In this document: positions 45,908 to 54,233 of the stretch, piece by piece
Position numbering within the stretch: position 1 is the first letter of the stretch
Layout of the letters: each line of letters starts with the position of its first letter
NCBI RefSeq assembly: GCF_019236475.1
Contig: NZ_JAFAIX010000009.1
Span: forward strand, 62,001 to 126,000
DNA: 64,000 nucleotides
Source: Chitinophaga sp.
GTDB lineage: Bacteria; Bacteroidota; Bacteroidia; Chitinophagales; Chitinophagaceae
Direction: 5' to 3'
Made by a program: the position numbers and the translations under genes
The notes under the pieces: model-generated
What the model was told of the DNA's origin: nothing
Databases searched by the model: none
Seen by the model: only the letters and a program-made list of their open reading frames with translations

Positions 45908-46312
45908 ATGCGAAAACTTTTTTCTGCCGGCTTTACGAATGGTGCTGTTCATCTCTCGATGCTTGTGCTGCGACTGGTTTTTGGGGGATTGATATTGTTG
46001 CATGGCTGGCCAAAATTGATTCATTTTGATGCCAAAAAAAATTCATTTCCGGATCCATTGCATGTGGGGCATACCCTTTCGCTGGGTATCACCATCTTTG
46101 CTGAAGTGGCCTGTGCCATCTTCCTAATGCTGGGATTACTGACCCGTATAGCGAGCGTACCGCTTATTATATGCATGGCAGTCATTATTTTTGTGATTCA
46201 TGCAAATGAACCAATTGACAAGATAGAATTACCGATTATGTACTTGGCAGCCTTTTGTACCATCCTATTTATAGGACCTGGTAAGGTTTCCATAGATAAT
46301 CTGATTGCCTGA
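45908..46312 (+). CDS. DoxX family membrane protein
   Basis: A 134-residue protein with four transmembrane helices and the DoxX opening LVLRLVFGGLILLHGWPKLIHF, plus FAEVACAIFLMLGLLTRIASVPLIICM in the third helix. DoxX-family proteins are poorly characterised quinone-linked or stress-related membrane proteins. It precedes the thioesterase by 18 nt and may be co-transcribed with it. The 277-nt gap 45631-45907 before it is AT-rich; I see no gene there. Confidence 0.85.
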   Translation: MRKLFSAGFTNGAVHLSMLVLRLVFGGLILLHGWPKLIHFDAKKNSFPDPLHVGHTLSLGITIFAEVACAIFLMLGLLTRIASVPLIICMAVIIFVIHANEPIDKIELPIMYLAAFCTILFIGPGKVSIDNLIA

Positions 46313-46330
46313 TAAAAAACAGAATGGACC

Positions 46331-46741
46331 ATGTTTATTAGTACAACCACCATACGGGTGAGATATGGAGAAACAGACCAGATGGGGTATCTTTATTACG
46401 GAAATTATGGCCTTTACTACGAAGTAGGCAGAGCAGAAGCCATCCGGGAACTGGGATTTACTTATAGAGAGCTAGAAGAACAAGGGGTTATGATGCCTGT
46501 GGCTGAATTGAATGTGAAATACTTCAGACCTGCTTTTTATGATAATCTCATCACGGTTAAGACTATACTGAAAGAACTGCCTAAAAGTTCAAAAATCCAG
46601 TTTCACAGCGAATTGTACAATGAAAAAGGGGAATTACTCAATGTAGGCGTGACCACATTGGTATTTGTAGATGTGAAGACACGACAAAAATCTGGTCTTC
46701 CGCAGGTACTGAAAGAACGCCTCGAACCATTTTTCAATTAA
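46331..46741 (+). CDS. Acyl-CoA thioesterase, 4HBT hotdog fold (YbgC-like)
   Basis: A 136-residue hotdog-fold thioesterase. The active-site motif ETDQMGYLYYGNYGLYYEVGRAEAIRELG (about residues 15-43) has the Asp of the YbgC/4HBT class, followed by NVKYFRPAFYDNLITVKT. It hydrolyses acyl-CoA; the chain length is not evident. It lies 18 nt after doxX and 12 nt before cinA on the same strand. Confidence 0.9.
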   Translation: MFISTTTIRVRYGETDQMGYLYYGNYGLYYEVGRAEAIRELGFTYRELEEQGVMMPVAELNVKYFRPAFYDNLITVKTILKELPKSSKIQFHSELYNEKGELLNVGVTTLVFVDVKTRQKSGLPQVLKERLEPFFN

Positions 46742-46753
46742 AAACAACACAAA

Positions 46754-48022
46754 GTGGAAAAAATCACTGTCAGCATCATTACCATCGGGGATGAACTGCT
46801 CATCGGTCAAACCATCGACACCAATTCCGCCTGGATGGCGCAACAGCTCAATGGTATGGGGATTTGGGTACATCGTCGTGTAGCCATTGGCGATATACGG
46901 GAAGATATTCTCTCCACCCTGGAGGAGGAAGCTGCCCTGTCGGATGTGGTGCTCATTACAGGCGGACTCGGCCCCACTGCGGATGACATCACCAAACCTA
47001 CACTCTCTGAATATTTCCAGAGCCGGTTGGTGCAGGATCGTGAAACCCTCCAGCGGGTACTCTATATGTTCGAGAGCAGAGGCTTGCCTATCCTCCAGCG
47101 AAATGTAGATCAGTCCCTGGTACCAGAAGCGGCCACTGTGATTCCAAATGAGCGGGGAACTGCTCCTGGCATGTGGTTCGAAAAAGATGGAAAGATCTAT
47201 GTTTCCATGCCTGGTGTGCCCCATGAAATGAAAGGAATCATGGAAAACTATGTGCTCCCACGCCTGGAAACACATTTCCGGACGCCGGCAGTAGTACATC
47301 ATACCTTGGTTACTTCTGGGATGGGAGAGTCTTTCGTTGCTGAACGACTCGTAGATTTCGAAGCGAAATTACCTCCTCATATCAAGTTGGCTTATCTACC
47401 TAGCTATAGTTTGTTGAAACTGCGCCTGACCGCTCATGGTAGGGACAAACTCAGTACTGCTACAGAATTATCATTGTATTTCACGGAGTTAAAGGAACGA
47501 CTGTTGGATATCGTGGTAACAGATCAGGATATTTCTATTGGCGAAGTGTTGGGGCGTTTGCTACTACAGCGGAATAAAACGGTAGGTGCCGCGGAAAGTT
47601 GTACTGGTGGCCTTATTGGTAGCTGGATTACAGCTATTTCTGGGAGCAGTTCTTATTTCAAAGGGGGCGCTATTACTTACTCCAACGATATGAAAGTGAA
47701 GATGCTAGGGGTAAGAAAGGAAACCCTGGCCATTTATGGAGCAGTTAGTGAGGAAACCGTCAGGGAAATGTTGACAGGGGCACTGCATATGCTAGATGTG
47801 GATTACGCCATGGCGGTTTCCGGCATTATGGGCCCTACTGGCGGCAGTGAGGAAAAACCTGTTGGAACTGTCTGGATAGCAGTAGGTTCCCGCGAAAAAA
47901 CAGTAACGATCAAATATACTTTGCGGTACGACCGGGAGAGAAATACTCAGATGGCGGCCGTATATGCAATGAATGAATTGAGGAAGCTTATTTTAGAGCT
48001 GGAGCCGGAAGGCCTGAATTGA
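46754..48022 (+). CDS. cinA: CinA family protein (nicotinamide-nucleotide amidohydrolase)
   Basis: A two-domain CinA: an N-terminal COG1058 molybdopterin-binding-like domain (ITIGDELLIGQTIDTNSAWMA, ITGGLGPTADDITKPTL, VSMPGVPHEMKGIM) and a C-terminal PncC-like amidohydrolase domain (GAAESCTGGLIGSWIT, AVSGIMGPTGGSEEKPVGTVWIAV). It deamidates nicotinamide mononucleotide and belongs to pyridine nucleotide salvage. The start codon is GTG at 46754, which agrees with the family N-terminus. 422 residues. It follows the thioesterase by 12 nt. Confidence 0.93.
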   Translation: MEKITVSIITIGDELLIGQTIDTNSAWMAQQLNGMGIWVHRRVAIGDIREDILSTLEEEAALSDVVLITGGLGPTADDITKPTLSEYFQSRLVQDRETLQRVLYMFESRGLPILQRNVDQSLVPEAATVIPNERGTAPGMWFEKDGKIYVSMPGVPHEMKGIMENYVLPRLETHFRTPAVVHHTLVTSGMGESFVAERLVDFEAKLPPHIKLAYLPSYSLLKLRLTAHGRDKLSTATELSLYFTELKERLLDIVVTDQDISIGEVLGRLLLQRNKTVGAAESCTGGLIGSWITAISGSSSYFKGGAITYSNDMKVKMLGVRKETLAIYGAVSEETVREMLTGALHMLDVDYAMAVSGIMGPTGGSEEKPVGTVWIAVGSREKTVTIKYTLRYDRERNTQMAAVYAMNELRKLILELEPEGLN

Positions 48023-48083
48023 TCTAATTCCCTTATTTTTGTTCCGCACTAAATTAAGCTCAAATCAAGCTAAAATCAATCTT

Positions 48084-49409
48084 ATGGCTATTGTAGAACT
48101 GGTAATGCCGAAAATGGGGGAGAGCATCATGGAAGCTACCATCCTGCGTTGGCATAAAAAGCCGGGAGATCACGTAAAAGTGGACGAAACCGTGCTGGAA
48201 ATTGCTACCGACAAGGTGGACAGCGAAGTTCCTTCTATTGCAGAAGGAGAAATTGCTGAGATCCTGTTTTCTGAAAACGATGTAGTTCCAGTTGGAACTG
48301 TGATCGCCCGCATTAATACCAATGCCGAAGCCGGCGCTGATACGGCTCCTGCTGCCCCTGTAACTACTGAACCGAAATTTACGGCTGCATCTGTCCCTAT
48401 GGCGGCTGTACCAGCCGAAGCTGCTCCGGCGCCTGCCGCTGGAGGTACCCGTTTTTATTCCCCGTTGGTACTCACTATTGCCCAACAGGAAGGTGTTAGC
48501 TTCGCTGAACTGGAGAAAATCCATGGCAGCGGCACTGAAGGAAGGGTTACTAAAAAGGATATCCTGCAATATGTTACCAACCGTAAGGAAGGTAAAGTAC
48601 CTGCGGAAGTGATCACTTCTGCTGCTCCAGCGCCTGCCGCTGCTGCCGCTCAACGCCCAGCAGCTACCCCTGCTACCGTGGTTTCCCCTACCTACAGCGG
48701 TAATGTGGAAATCATCGAAATGGATCGTATGCGCAAACTGATTGCTAACCACATGGTGATGAGCAAACAGGTGAGCCCGCATGTAACCAGCTTTGCAGAA
48801 GCAGATGTTACCAATATGGTGAAATGGCGCGATCGCATGAAAGGTGAATTCGAGAAGAGAGAAGGGGAGAAACTGACCTTTACACCACTCTTCATCGAGG
48901 CCATCGTGAAATGTATCAAACGTTTCCCGCTGATCAACTGCTCTCTGGATGGAGACAAGATCATTATCAAGAAAGATATCAACGTGGGTATGGCTACTGC
49001 ACTGCCATCTGGTAACCTGATCGTTCCGGTAATTAAATATGCAGACCAGTTGAACCTGGTGGGTATTACCAAACAGGTAAATGGCCTTGCCAACGCCGCA
49101 CGTAATAATAAACTGAAACCTGAAGATACCCAGAACGGTACTTTCACCCTGACAAACGTGGGTACTTTCGGTAGCCTGATGGGTACGCCTATCATCAACC
49201 AGCCGCAAGTAGCCATCCTGGCGGTAGGTGCTATCAAAAAGCGTCCGGTGGTGATTGAAACTGAACAAGGCGATAGCATTGCCATCAGACATATGATGTA
49301 CCTGTCTATGTCTTACGATCACCGTATCGTAGATGGTTCCCTGGGCGCTACTTTCCTGACTGCTGTAGCACAGGAACTGGAGAATTTCGATCCGAAAAGA
49401 GGTATTTAA
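48084..49409 (+). CDS. 2-oxo acid dehydrogenase E2 (dihydrolipoamide acyltransferase)
   Basis: The E2 core of a branched-chain, pyruvate or 2-oxoglutarate dehydrogenase complex. The lipoyl domain (residues 1-80) carries the lipoylated lysine in EIATDKVDSEVPS. A Pro/Ala linker leads to the E3/E1-binding domain (about 130-170, containing FYSPLVLTIAQQEGVS), a second linker, and the catalytic domain with SYDHRIVDGSLG near the C-terminus. I start it at ATG 48084 (MAIVELVMPKMGES), since the frame before it opens on a TTG. 441 residues. No E1 or E3 gene is adjacent; the substrate class is not certain. Confidence 0.93.
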   Translation: MAIVELVMPKMGESIMEATILRWHKKPGDHVKVDETVLEIATDKVDSEVPSIAEGEIAEILFSENDVVPVGTVIARINTNAEAGADTAPAAPVTTEPKFTAASVPMAAVPAEAAPAPAAGGTRFYSPLVLTIAQQEGVSFAELEKIHGSGTEGRVTKKDILQYVTNRKEGKVPAEVITSAAPAPAAAAAQRPAATPATVVSPTYSGNVEIIEMDRMRKLIANHMVMSKQVSPHVTSFAEADVTNMVKWRDRMKGEFEKREGEKLTFTPLFIEAIVKCIKRFPLINCSLDGDKIIIKKDINVGMATALPSGNLIVPVIKYADQLNLVGITKQVNGLANAARNNKLKPEDTQNGTFTLTNVGTFGSLMGTPIINQPQVAILAVGAIKKRPVVIETEQGDSIAIRHMMYLSMSYDHRIVDGSLGATFLTAVAQELENFDPKRGI

Positions 49410-49431
49410 TAGTCATAATATTTGAAGTTGT

Positions 49432-49472
49432 ATTAAAAAGGGATTTGACGCGACGTCAAATCCCTTTTTAAT
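49432..49472 (+). terminator. Terminator after the E2 gene
   Basis: A perfect 19-bp stem (49432-49450 with 49454-49472) closes a CGA loop. The core AAGGGATTTGACG pairs with CGTCAAATCCCTT, and the arms end in T- and A-rich tracts. It lies 22 nt after the E2 stop. Its design resembles the 24-bp hairpin at 6113: a long stem with a 3-nt loop. Confidence 0.8.
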
Positions 49473-49479
49473 TTCTTTC

Positions 49480-49557
49480 GTCGTTCCTGCCCACTGGGGA
49501 GGAACGACAGGCAGGAAAATTTTACAAAAAATGGCCATCGAAAGATGGCCATTTTTT
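49480..49557. repeat. Further hairpins in the E2-RRM spacer
   Basis: GTCGTTCC (49480-49487) pairs with GGAACGAC (49501-49508), and a CCTGCC/GGCAGG pair overlaps it as an alternative fold. AAAAAATGGCCATC-GAAA-GATGGCCATTTTTT (49526-49557) is a second perfect hairpin with a T-run that could also terminate transcription. The 251-nt gap thus has at least four stem-loops and no supportable gene. Confidence 0.7.
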
Positions 49558-49598
49558 AATACAATTAAATTGATAATCAATGCTTTATTGCATTAAAA

Positions 49599-49625
49599 AA
49601 AGGGAAGCCAATTTGGCCTCCCTTT
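49599..49625 (-). terminator. Terminator after the RRM protein gene
   Basis: AAAGGGAAGCCAA and TTGGCCTCCCTTT pair with a single mismatch (a G-U pair on the minus strand) around one base. On the minus strand the stem is followed by a T-run. It lies 35 nt after the RRM gene stop. Confidence 0.75.
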
Positions 49626-49660
49626 AATTTTTTTAACAGCTTTACCGAGAAAAAAATGAC

Positions 49661-49990
49661 TTAGTAGCGTCCACCGCGGTCGCCACGAGGACCACCATAT
49701 CCTCCGCCACCACGATTGTTTCCACCACCTCTGAAATTATTGTTCGGTTGTTTTGGTCTTGCTTCGTTTACGGTAATTTGTTTGCCGTCAATCTCACTGC
49801 CATTCAAACTTTCCATAGCCTTAGCTCCTTCTTCCTGATTAGGCATTTCCACGAAACCGAAACCGCGTGAGCGACCAGTTTCATGGTCCTTGATGATCTT
49901 AGCGGAGGTAACCTCTCCAAATTCGCTGAAAATCTGATGAAGATCTTCATCGTTCAACCTGTAATGAAGGTTGGCTACGTAAATGTTCAT
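49661..49990 (-). CDS. RNA-recognition-motif (RRM) protein
   Basis: A 109-residue single RRM protein. RNP-2 is MNIYVANL at the start and RNP-1 is RSRGFGFVEM (about residues 42-51). A Gly/Arg-rich C-terminal tail (GGGNNRGGGGYGGPRGDRGGRY) follows, as in cold-induced RNA-binding proteins of cyanobacteria and Bacteroidota. It probably acts as an RNA chaperone; cold regulation is a family-based inference. The ~250-nt region upstream (49991-50240) could hold a structured leader; I see no gene there. Confidence 0.93.
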   Translation of the reverse strand: MNIYVANLHYRLNDEDLHQIFSEFGEVTSAKIIKDHETGRSRGFGFVEMPNQEEGAKAMESLNGSEIDGKQITVNEARPKQPNNNFRGGGNNRGGGGYGGPRGDRGGRY

Positions 49991-50240
49991 GTTAACTGAA
50001 TTAAAAAAATGAAAAATAATATACTGAAGATATGAAAATTAAGCTAATAAAAAAGGAGGCAACCTAAAATATTCCCCTTTTTTATGATTTTTTATAGAAA
50101 CTAATTGCCCAGAACCCCTCCCAGCTTCACTTTACATGTAATAAAAAAATATTTTCAAATCCCACCAACTATGAATTTTGTGAAATTTTTGCCAGTTTTT
50201 CTTCGTAAATTAATAGCAGAATCCATTAAATTATTTTGTT

Positions 50241-50951
50241 ATGGGAGCCTTGAGCGAAACATGGTTTGCGGATGGCTACATAGACTTCGAACTAAAGAAA
50301 TATACGCTACTCGCATACCTACAAGATATCAACCGATACTTCAACCAGCATAAACTGTATCCGCAGTTGGCGGACATCATCTTTCACTACAATAACCTAG
50401 TGGCCTTCCGTGATAATAAGCAGTTTCTACAGCAAAGTTTTCCTAAAAAACTCTCTGCTGTCAACCTGGAGAAATTGCAATTGCTCTATGAACAGATCAT
50501 AGCAGATGATGAATTAATGAAGGAACTAGAAGAAATCATCGATTTTGCCATGAAAAAAATGAATGGCACTATTAAGGAAGGAACAGAACTGTACGAGTTT
50601 GTAGAAGGCCGGTTGAATATTTCACCGGTAGGACTGGTACCACTGGAAACTACCGAAGGTTACATGCTGCTGATTGATGGCAGGTACCGGGAAACGCTCG
50701 TTTACAATTACCGGCTGACCATTTTTGAAAGACATGATGAGAAATTTCGCGGCATACATATGCATTACATGGACTCCTACGAGAAAGACTTGATGCATAC
50801 CTGCGAATACATTAAAGGTCAACTGATACGCCAATACCAACAATTGCCTAATCCAGCAGTTTATTGCGTGGAAACTAAGTTAGTATTGCCGATCAATGAA
50901 ACATTGTTGCCAGTGGCGAAAAGGAGTCTTGTAAAGTTTATCGCAGCTTAG
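50241..50951 (+). CDS. Conserved hypothetical protein
   Basis: A 236-residue protein without a family I can name. It is soluble with no signal peptide or membrane helix. The N-terminal 130 residues are helical (AYLQDINRYFNQHKLYPQLADII). The C-terminal part has beta-rich segments (EGYMLLIDGRYRETLVYNYRL) and an ERHDEKFRGIHMHYMDSYEK stretch. It is convergent with the DUF4230 gene, with no space between them. The function is unknown. Confidence 0.75.
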   Translation: MGALSETWFADGYIDFELKKYTLLAYLQDINRYFNQHKLYPQLADIIFHYNNLVAFRDNKQFLQQSFPKKLSAVNLEKLQLLYEQIIADDELMKELEEIIDFAMKKMNGTIKEGTELYEFVEGRLNISPVGLVPLETTEGYMLLIDGRYRETLVYNYRLTIFERHDEKFRGIHMHYMDSYEKDLMHTCEYIKGQLIRQYQQLPNPAVYCVETKLVLPINETLLPVAKRSLVKFIAA

Positions 50952-51584
50952 TTATTGCAACTTAGTATTATTGACTACATGTACGGTATCCCCGTCGAAC
51001 CGCACTTCCAGCGTATGGTCTTTCAGGAAGGGAGTATAGTATTCCCGCATGATGGCAATAATCTTGTTTTTGGAACGCTGTATATATGCAGGACTATTTT
51101 CCAGTTGTGCACGGGAAGTCTGGTATAATTTCTTTTGTACGGCAGTATAAGTTTCATCGTCTTGGAAGAGGAACAAACCTTTACGGTTGGCCGTTTCCAT
51201 TTGATCTACCTTTAGTTCGTAGCTAAGTAATTTGGGAGACGGAAGCTCCACGACGATATGTTTCTGCGCAATGCTTACCTTAAAATTTTTCTCGTTGATA
51301 TCTACGCCGTATTTTGCTTCATACGGAATCGTTACCCACACTGTATTTTCTAGGAATGCTTTTTTGAGATTATCCGTCCAGTCGCTGCCACCTTCTTCTA
51401 GGTTACTGCGTTTAATACTGGCACTGCCTTGAACATCCAGACTGGAAAGCTCCGCAATCTCTTTTACAATAGTGCTATTGGAGATGATTTGCTGACTCGT
51501 GTTCTTACTGCCAAAAAAGCGGCCCATCCAGAACATCAGCGCAGCAACTACAACAAATACAACTATGTAAATAATCTTCTTCAT
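50952..51584 (-). CDS. DUF4230 domain membrane-anchored protein
   Basis: A 210-residue protein with an N-terminal membrane anchor (residues 1-21, MKKIIYIVVFVVVAALMFWM) and an extracytoplasmic domain that resembles DUF4230 (STIVKEIAELSSLDVQGS followed by strand-rich sequence). DUF4230 proteins have no known function. It abuts the convergent upstream gene directly at 50951/50952. The cupin gene upstream on the minus strand is 77 nt away, so co-transcription is possible. Confidence 0.8.
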   Translation of the reverse strand: MKKIIYIVVFVVVAALMFWMGRFFGSKNTSQQIISNSTIVKEIAELSSLDVQGSASIKRSNLEEGGSDWTDNLKKAFLENTVWVTIPYEAKYGVDINEKNFKVSIAQKHIVVELPSPKLLSYELKVDQMETANRKGLFLFQDDETYTAVQKKLYQTSRAQLENSPAYIQRSKNKIIAIMREYYTPFLKDHTLEVRFDGDTVHVVNNTKLQ

Positions 51585-51661
51585 AACTGAAAGTTAAGGA
51601 AAGATAACATGTAATCCATACCAATAGCAGTAAGGCTTAGTAGGAAATGAATGATAAACAA

Positions 51662-52174
51662 TTATCGGGTGAGGGTTGCAATCAGGTCTGCATGCTGTGG
51701 ATAAGCTGCCTGGAGTACTGATCTTTCTGCCAGCTCGAAGTCAGCGAAGTCAAAACCTGGAGCAACCGTACAACCAGTCAATGAAAAACCGCCCGGTACT
51801 TCTGTACGGGAAGCAAACCAATTGCCAGCGGAAATGATTACCTGCAGCCGTTCTCCTTTGTCAATATCCCTTCCTAGCTTGTGGGTGATTAGGTTTCCTC
51901 CTGGCTCTATTTCATAAATGGTTAAGGTTGTACCATCATAGAAATGCCAGATTTCATCAGCAGCGATGCGATGAAAAGCGGAAAATTCTCCGTGTTCCAG
52001 TAAAAAATAGATACAGGTAGAGGCGTTGCGGTTGCCGGACATGCCCGCAGGGAGGGTGCTCATATCAAGCATCCATTCAGAACGGTATGTTTCCCGAAAG
52101 GCGCCGCCTTCGACGTGCGACTGCAATTGCAGCTTTTCACGCCACCAGTTAGCAGAATATTGCATAGGTTCCAA
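51662..52174 (-). CDS. Cupin (DUF985-type) protein
   Basis: A 170-residue cupin resembling the DUF985/YML079w family: EGGAFRETYRSEWML, CIYFLLEHGEFSAFHRIAADEIWHFYDG, and a C-terminal VAPGFDFADFELAERSVL. The metal-site histidines are in FHRIAADEIWHFYD. Ligand and reaction are unknown. It sits 35 nt downstream of the GNAT gene on the same strand. Confidence 0.88.
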   Translation of the reverse strand: MEPMQYSANWWREKLQLQSHVEGGAFRETYRSEWMLDMSTLPAGMSGNRNASTCIYFLLEHGEFSAFHRIAADEIWHFYDGTTLTIYEIEPGGNLITHKLGRDIDKGERLQVIISAGNWFASRTEVPGGFSLTGCTVAPGFDFADFELAERSVLQAAYPQHADLIATLTR

Positions 52175-52209
52175 GATTGAGACCGGGAAGTTATGGAAAA
52201 TGGCTGTCT

Positions 52210-52662
52210 TTAGGAGGTTTTTTTCGTATATGGATTAGCGTGACTGACTTGCATCAGTTTGCTCGTGTCTCCCAGCGGTTCAAATCCAAACTGCTTATAT
52301 AAGCCATGGGCATCGGTAGTAGTCAGCATCCAACGACGTAATCGCTGGAGGGTGGGATATGCCATAATGGTGCGCATCAGGAATTTTGACAGGCCTTTTC
52401 CGCGCCATGCCTGCAGTACGAATACATCCGCTAAATAGGCGAAAACCGCTTGGTCTGTGATAACTCGTGCAAAACCAATTTGCTCGGAACCATGATATAG
52501 CCCGAAACAAAGCGATCCGGCAATAGATTTTTCCACCAGCTCCCGGGGAATATTTTGGGCCCAGTAAGATTCTGTGCTGAGAAAATGATGAATCAGGTCA
52601 ACATCGAGTTTTTCCGTATCAGTGGAGACACTATAAGGGCCTTCGTAAAAAGTAGTTGTCAT
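52210..52662 (-). CDS. GNAT family N-acetyltransferase
   Basis: A 150-residue GNAT protein with the acetyl-CoA-binding VLQAWRGKGLSKFLMRTIM motif (R/QxxGxG/A loop) and a LTTTDAHGLYKQFGFEPLG C-terminal segment. The ATG at 52662 begins the family-like N-terminus; the TTG further upstream is unlikely. The acetyl acceptor is unknown. It carries a match to the GGGAGACACGAGC motif discussed below. Confidence 0.9.
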   Translation of the reverse strand: MTTTFYEGPYSVSTDTEKLDVDLIHHFLSTESYWAQNIPRELVEKSIAGSLCFGLYHGSEQIGFARVITDQAVFAYLADVFVLQAWRGKGLSKFLMRTIMAYPTLQRLRRWMLTTTDAHGLYKQFGFEPLGDTSKLMQVSHANPYTKKTS

Positions 52663-52705
52663 AATGAGGTGTCTTTTACGAAGACCCAAGTTACGTTATA
52701 TTATA

Positions 52706-53545
52706 TCAACTGGCAACGGCCACTTGTAGCCTGTTACCAGTATGCATATGTGCAATGGTGGTGGCTACTGGCTCGAAGTAATCAGGAAGATCCCCGTTGA
52801 ACAGGAGATAGTCCTTTACAAACATTGCCTGATTGTAATAATTGTTCTTGCTCATGTTTACCTGCCACTGTGGAAAATTCATCTGTTGCAAAGACTTCAA
52901 AGCTGTCTTGAACCTTACCATACGGGAAAACAACTGTGGTGGCAACCCAGTAACGGTAGTGAATACACGTTCCATCGTAGGGCGAGACAAATGAAATATA
53001 TGTGCCAGCTCTTCTAGGCCTACATTGCCTTTGCGGGCTATCAGGTAATCCACCATCTCATCCACTTGACGGAGAGAGCGACTACCAGCATCCAAACAAC
53101 TGCGGTAGGCACTGTTCAGCACAGGAATAATGCTATCTGGCTGACGTACCGTGGCCAGTTTAGCAGATACTTCTTGCCACAGGCTACCAGCGCTGATATC
53201 CAGATTGCGGAAATAATTGGTAAAGGAAGGCATGTCTATTCCCAACAATTTGTAACAGCCGTAAGCATTCAACTGTACAATCACAATTTTTACGGGTCCT
53301 TTCACTTGCAATTGACAAGCACAGGTAAAATGACCGATCACGGAATTAGCTGGGAGGATGTAAGCGGGATGGTTGGTAGGCTTCACCGTGGCTTCACCCT
53401 GTTGGATAAAGGCCATGTACTGGTCGCCAAGGGCAAATAAACTCTGCGGTAATTGAATAATGCCACGGGTATTGTCTTCCCAATAGTAATACTGCTTAAC
53501 ATAGGGACGCAATGCGTCTTCCGGTTGGAAAATATGGAAGTTCAT
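52706..53545 (-). CDS. AraC family transcriptional regulator
   Basis: A 279-residue regulator with an N-terminal sensor part that has a conserved cupin-like region (IVQLNAYGCYKLLGIDM) and a C-terminal AraC DNA-binding domain (about residues 165-265) with a recognisable first helix-turn-helix NVGLEELAHIFHLSRPTMERVF. The start is ATG 53545; a GTG lies two codons before it. The target is not known; a palindrome upstream at 53594 may be a site for it. Confidence 0.88.
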   Translation of the reverse strand: MNFHIFQPEDALRPYVKQYYYWEDNTRGIIQLPQSLFALGDQYMAFIQQGEATVKPTNHPAYILPANSVIGHFTCACQLQVKGPVKIVIVQLNAYGCYKLLGIDMPSFTNYFRNLDISAGSLWQEVSAKLATVRQPDSIIPVLNSAYRSCLDAGSRSLRQVDEMVDYLIARKGNVGLEELAHIFHLSRPTMERVFTTVTGLPPQLFSRMVRFKTALKSLQQMNFPQWQVNMSKNNYYNQAMFVKDYLLFNGDLPDYFEPVATTIAHMHTGNRLQVAVAS

Positions 53546-53593
53546 AGGCACGATGTTTCTGGTTTAATAGGATATTACTAGCATAGGTCCAGG

Positions 53594-53608
53594 CTTACTC
53601 GGAGTAAG
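53594..53608. promoter_or_regulatory. Palindrome upstream of the AraC regulator
   Basis: CTTACTC-G-GAGTAAG is a perfect 7-bp inverted repeat around one base, 49 nt upstream of the AraC-family start. It may be an operator for self-regulation or a short hairpin. There is no direct evidence of binding. Confidence 0.35.
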
Positions 53609-53700
53609 TCGGTACAGTAAATATATGTTAAAAATATTGTAATTATATTTTTTTATTACGTGTGGGGTGATAGGGAGACATGGGTACTTATGGATGAGTT

Positions 53701-54050
53701 GGCTAAAAGTGGATTCGAACTATTCAGAAAAACTGGATAGTTGGGGAAATCGAACCGGCCTAAAAATTAGGACGGTTCGATTTCGCTACAGTAGCGATTT
53801 TAGGTCTATTTTGGGGTTTTAATGTGAGTGAGTTCTTCAAAATTGATTTCGAACTATTCCATTTTTTGAAATAGTTCGAAAAAATCCAACCGGCCTAAAA
53901 AATGGGTCGGTTCAAACCTGCTGCTGTATTAATTCTAGAGATATAAATAGTAAAAATGTGGGAGAGGCTAAAAGTGTGCTTCGAACTATTCGGAAATTCC
54001 GAATAGTTCAAAAATCGAACCGTCCGGTTTTTCCGGACGGTTCGATTTTT
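53701..54050. repeat. Three tandem ~133-bp double-hairpin repeats
   Basis: Three copies start at TTCGAACTATTC at about 53714, 53848 and 53980 (spacing 134 and 132). Each contains a first inverted repeat of the TTCGAACTATTC..GAATAGTTCGAA type, then a second of the AATCGAACCGG..CCGGTTCGATT type. Copy 3 is the most regular: GAACTATTCGGAA/TTCCGAATAGTTC (53983-54009) and a perfect 18-bp stem at 54010-54050 with a TTTTT loop. Copies 1 and 2 are degenerate. GGCTAAAAGTG precedes copies 1 and 3. The repeats fill the 688-nt gap before the RhuM-Fic gene and contain no gene of their own. Confidence 0.85.
54010..54050 (+). terminator. Perfect 18-bp hairpin in the third repeat unit
   Basis: AAAATCGAACCGTCCGG pairs with CCGGACGGTTCGATTTT around TTTTT. 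The stem has an A/T-rich base ending in TTTTT, so it could act as a terminator or as a protein-binding site. If a repeat RNA is made, this would be its natural 3' end, 183 nt before the RhuM-Fic start. Confidence 0.55.
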
Positions 54051-54233
54051 ATAATATGTATATGATTATTAATTAGTATGTTGAATTAAAATAGAACTAT
54101 CCCAAATCGCAATCAAACTAAAAAAACTGGAATTATTGATCTAATTAAATGGATGAGTTTGTTAATCATTTGCTATTAAGATTTAATCAACAAATTAGGA
54201 GGCTAATTCTTTCAACTTCATGCAAAAAATGAT

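Noticed and set aside
48060..49322. 420-codon minus-strand open frame opposite the E2 gene
   Set aside because: His/Phe/Arg-rich translation resulting from the complementary frame of a strongly biased gene; no domain and no independent promoter or ribosome site.
50105..50353. 82-codon open frame upstream of and overlapping the hypothetical gene at 50241
   Set aside because: It is in a different frame from the conserved-looking gene, with no domain; the gene at 50241 accounts for the coding signal.
53701..54050. CRISPR array
   Set aside because: There are only three repeats, they are ~133 bp with internal hairpins, diverged, and there are no uniform spacers or cas genes.
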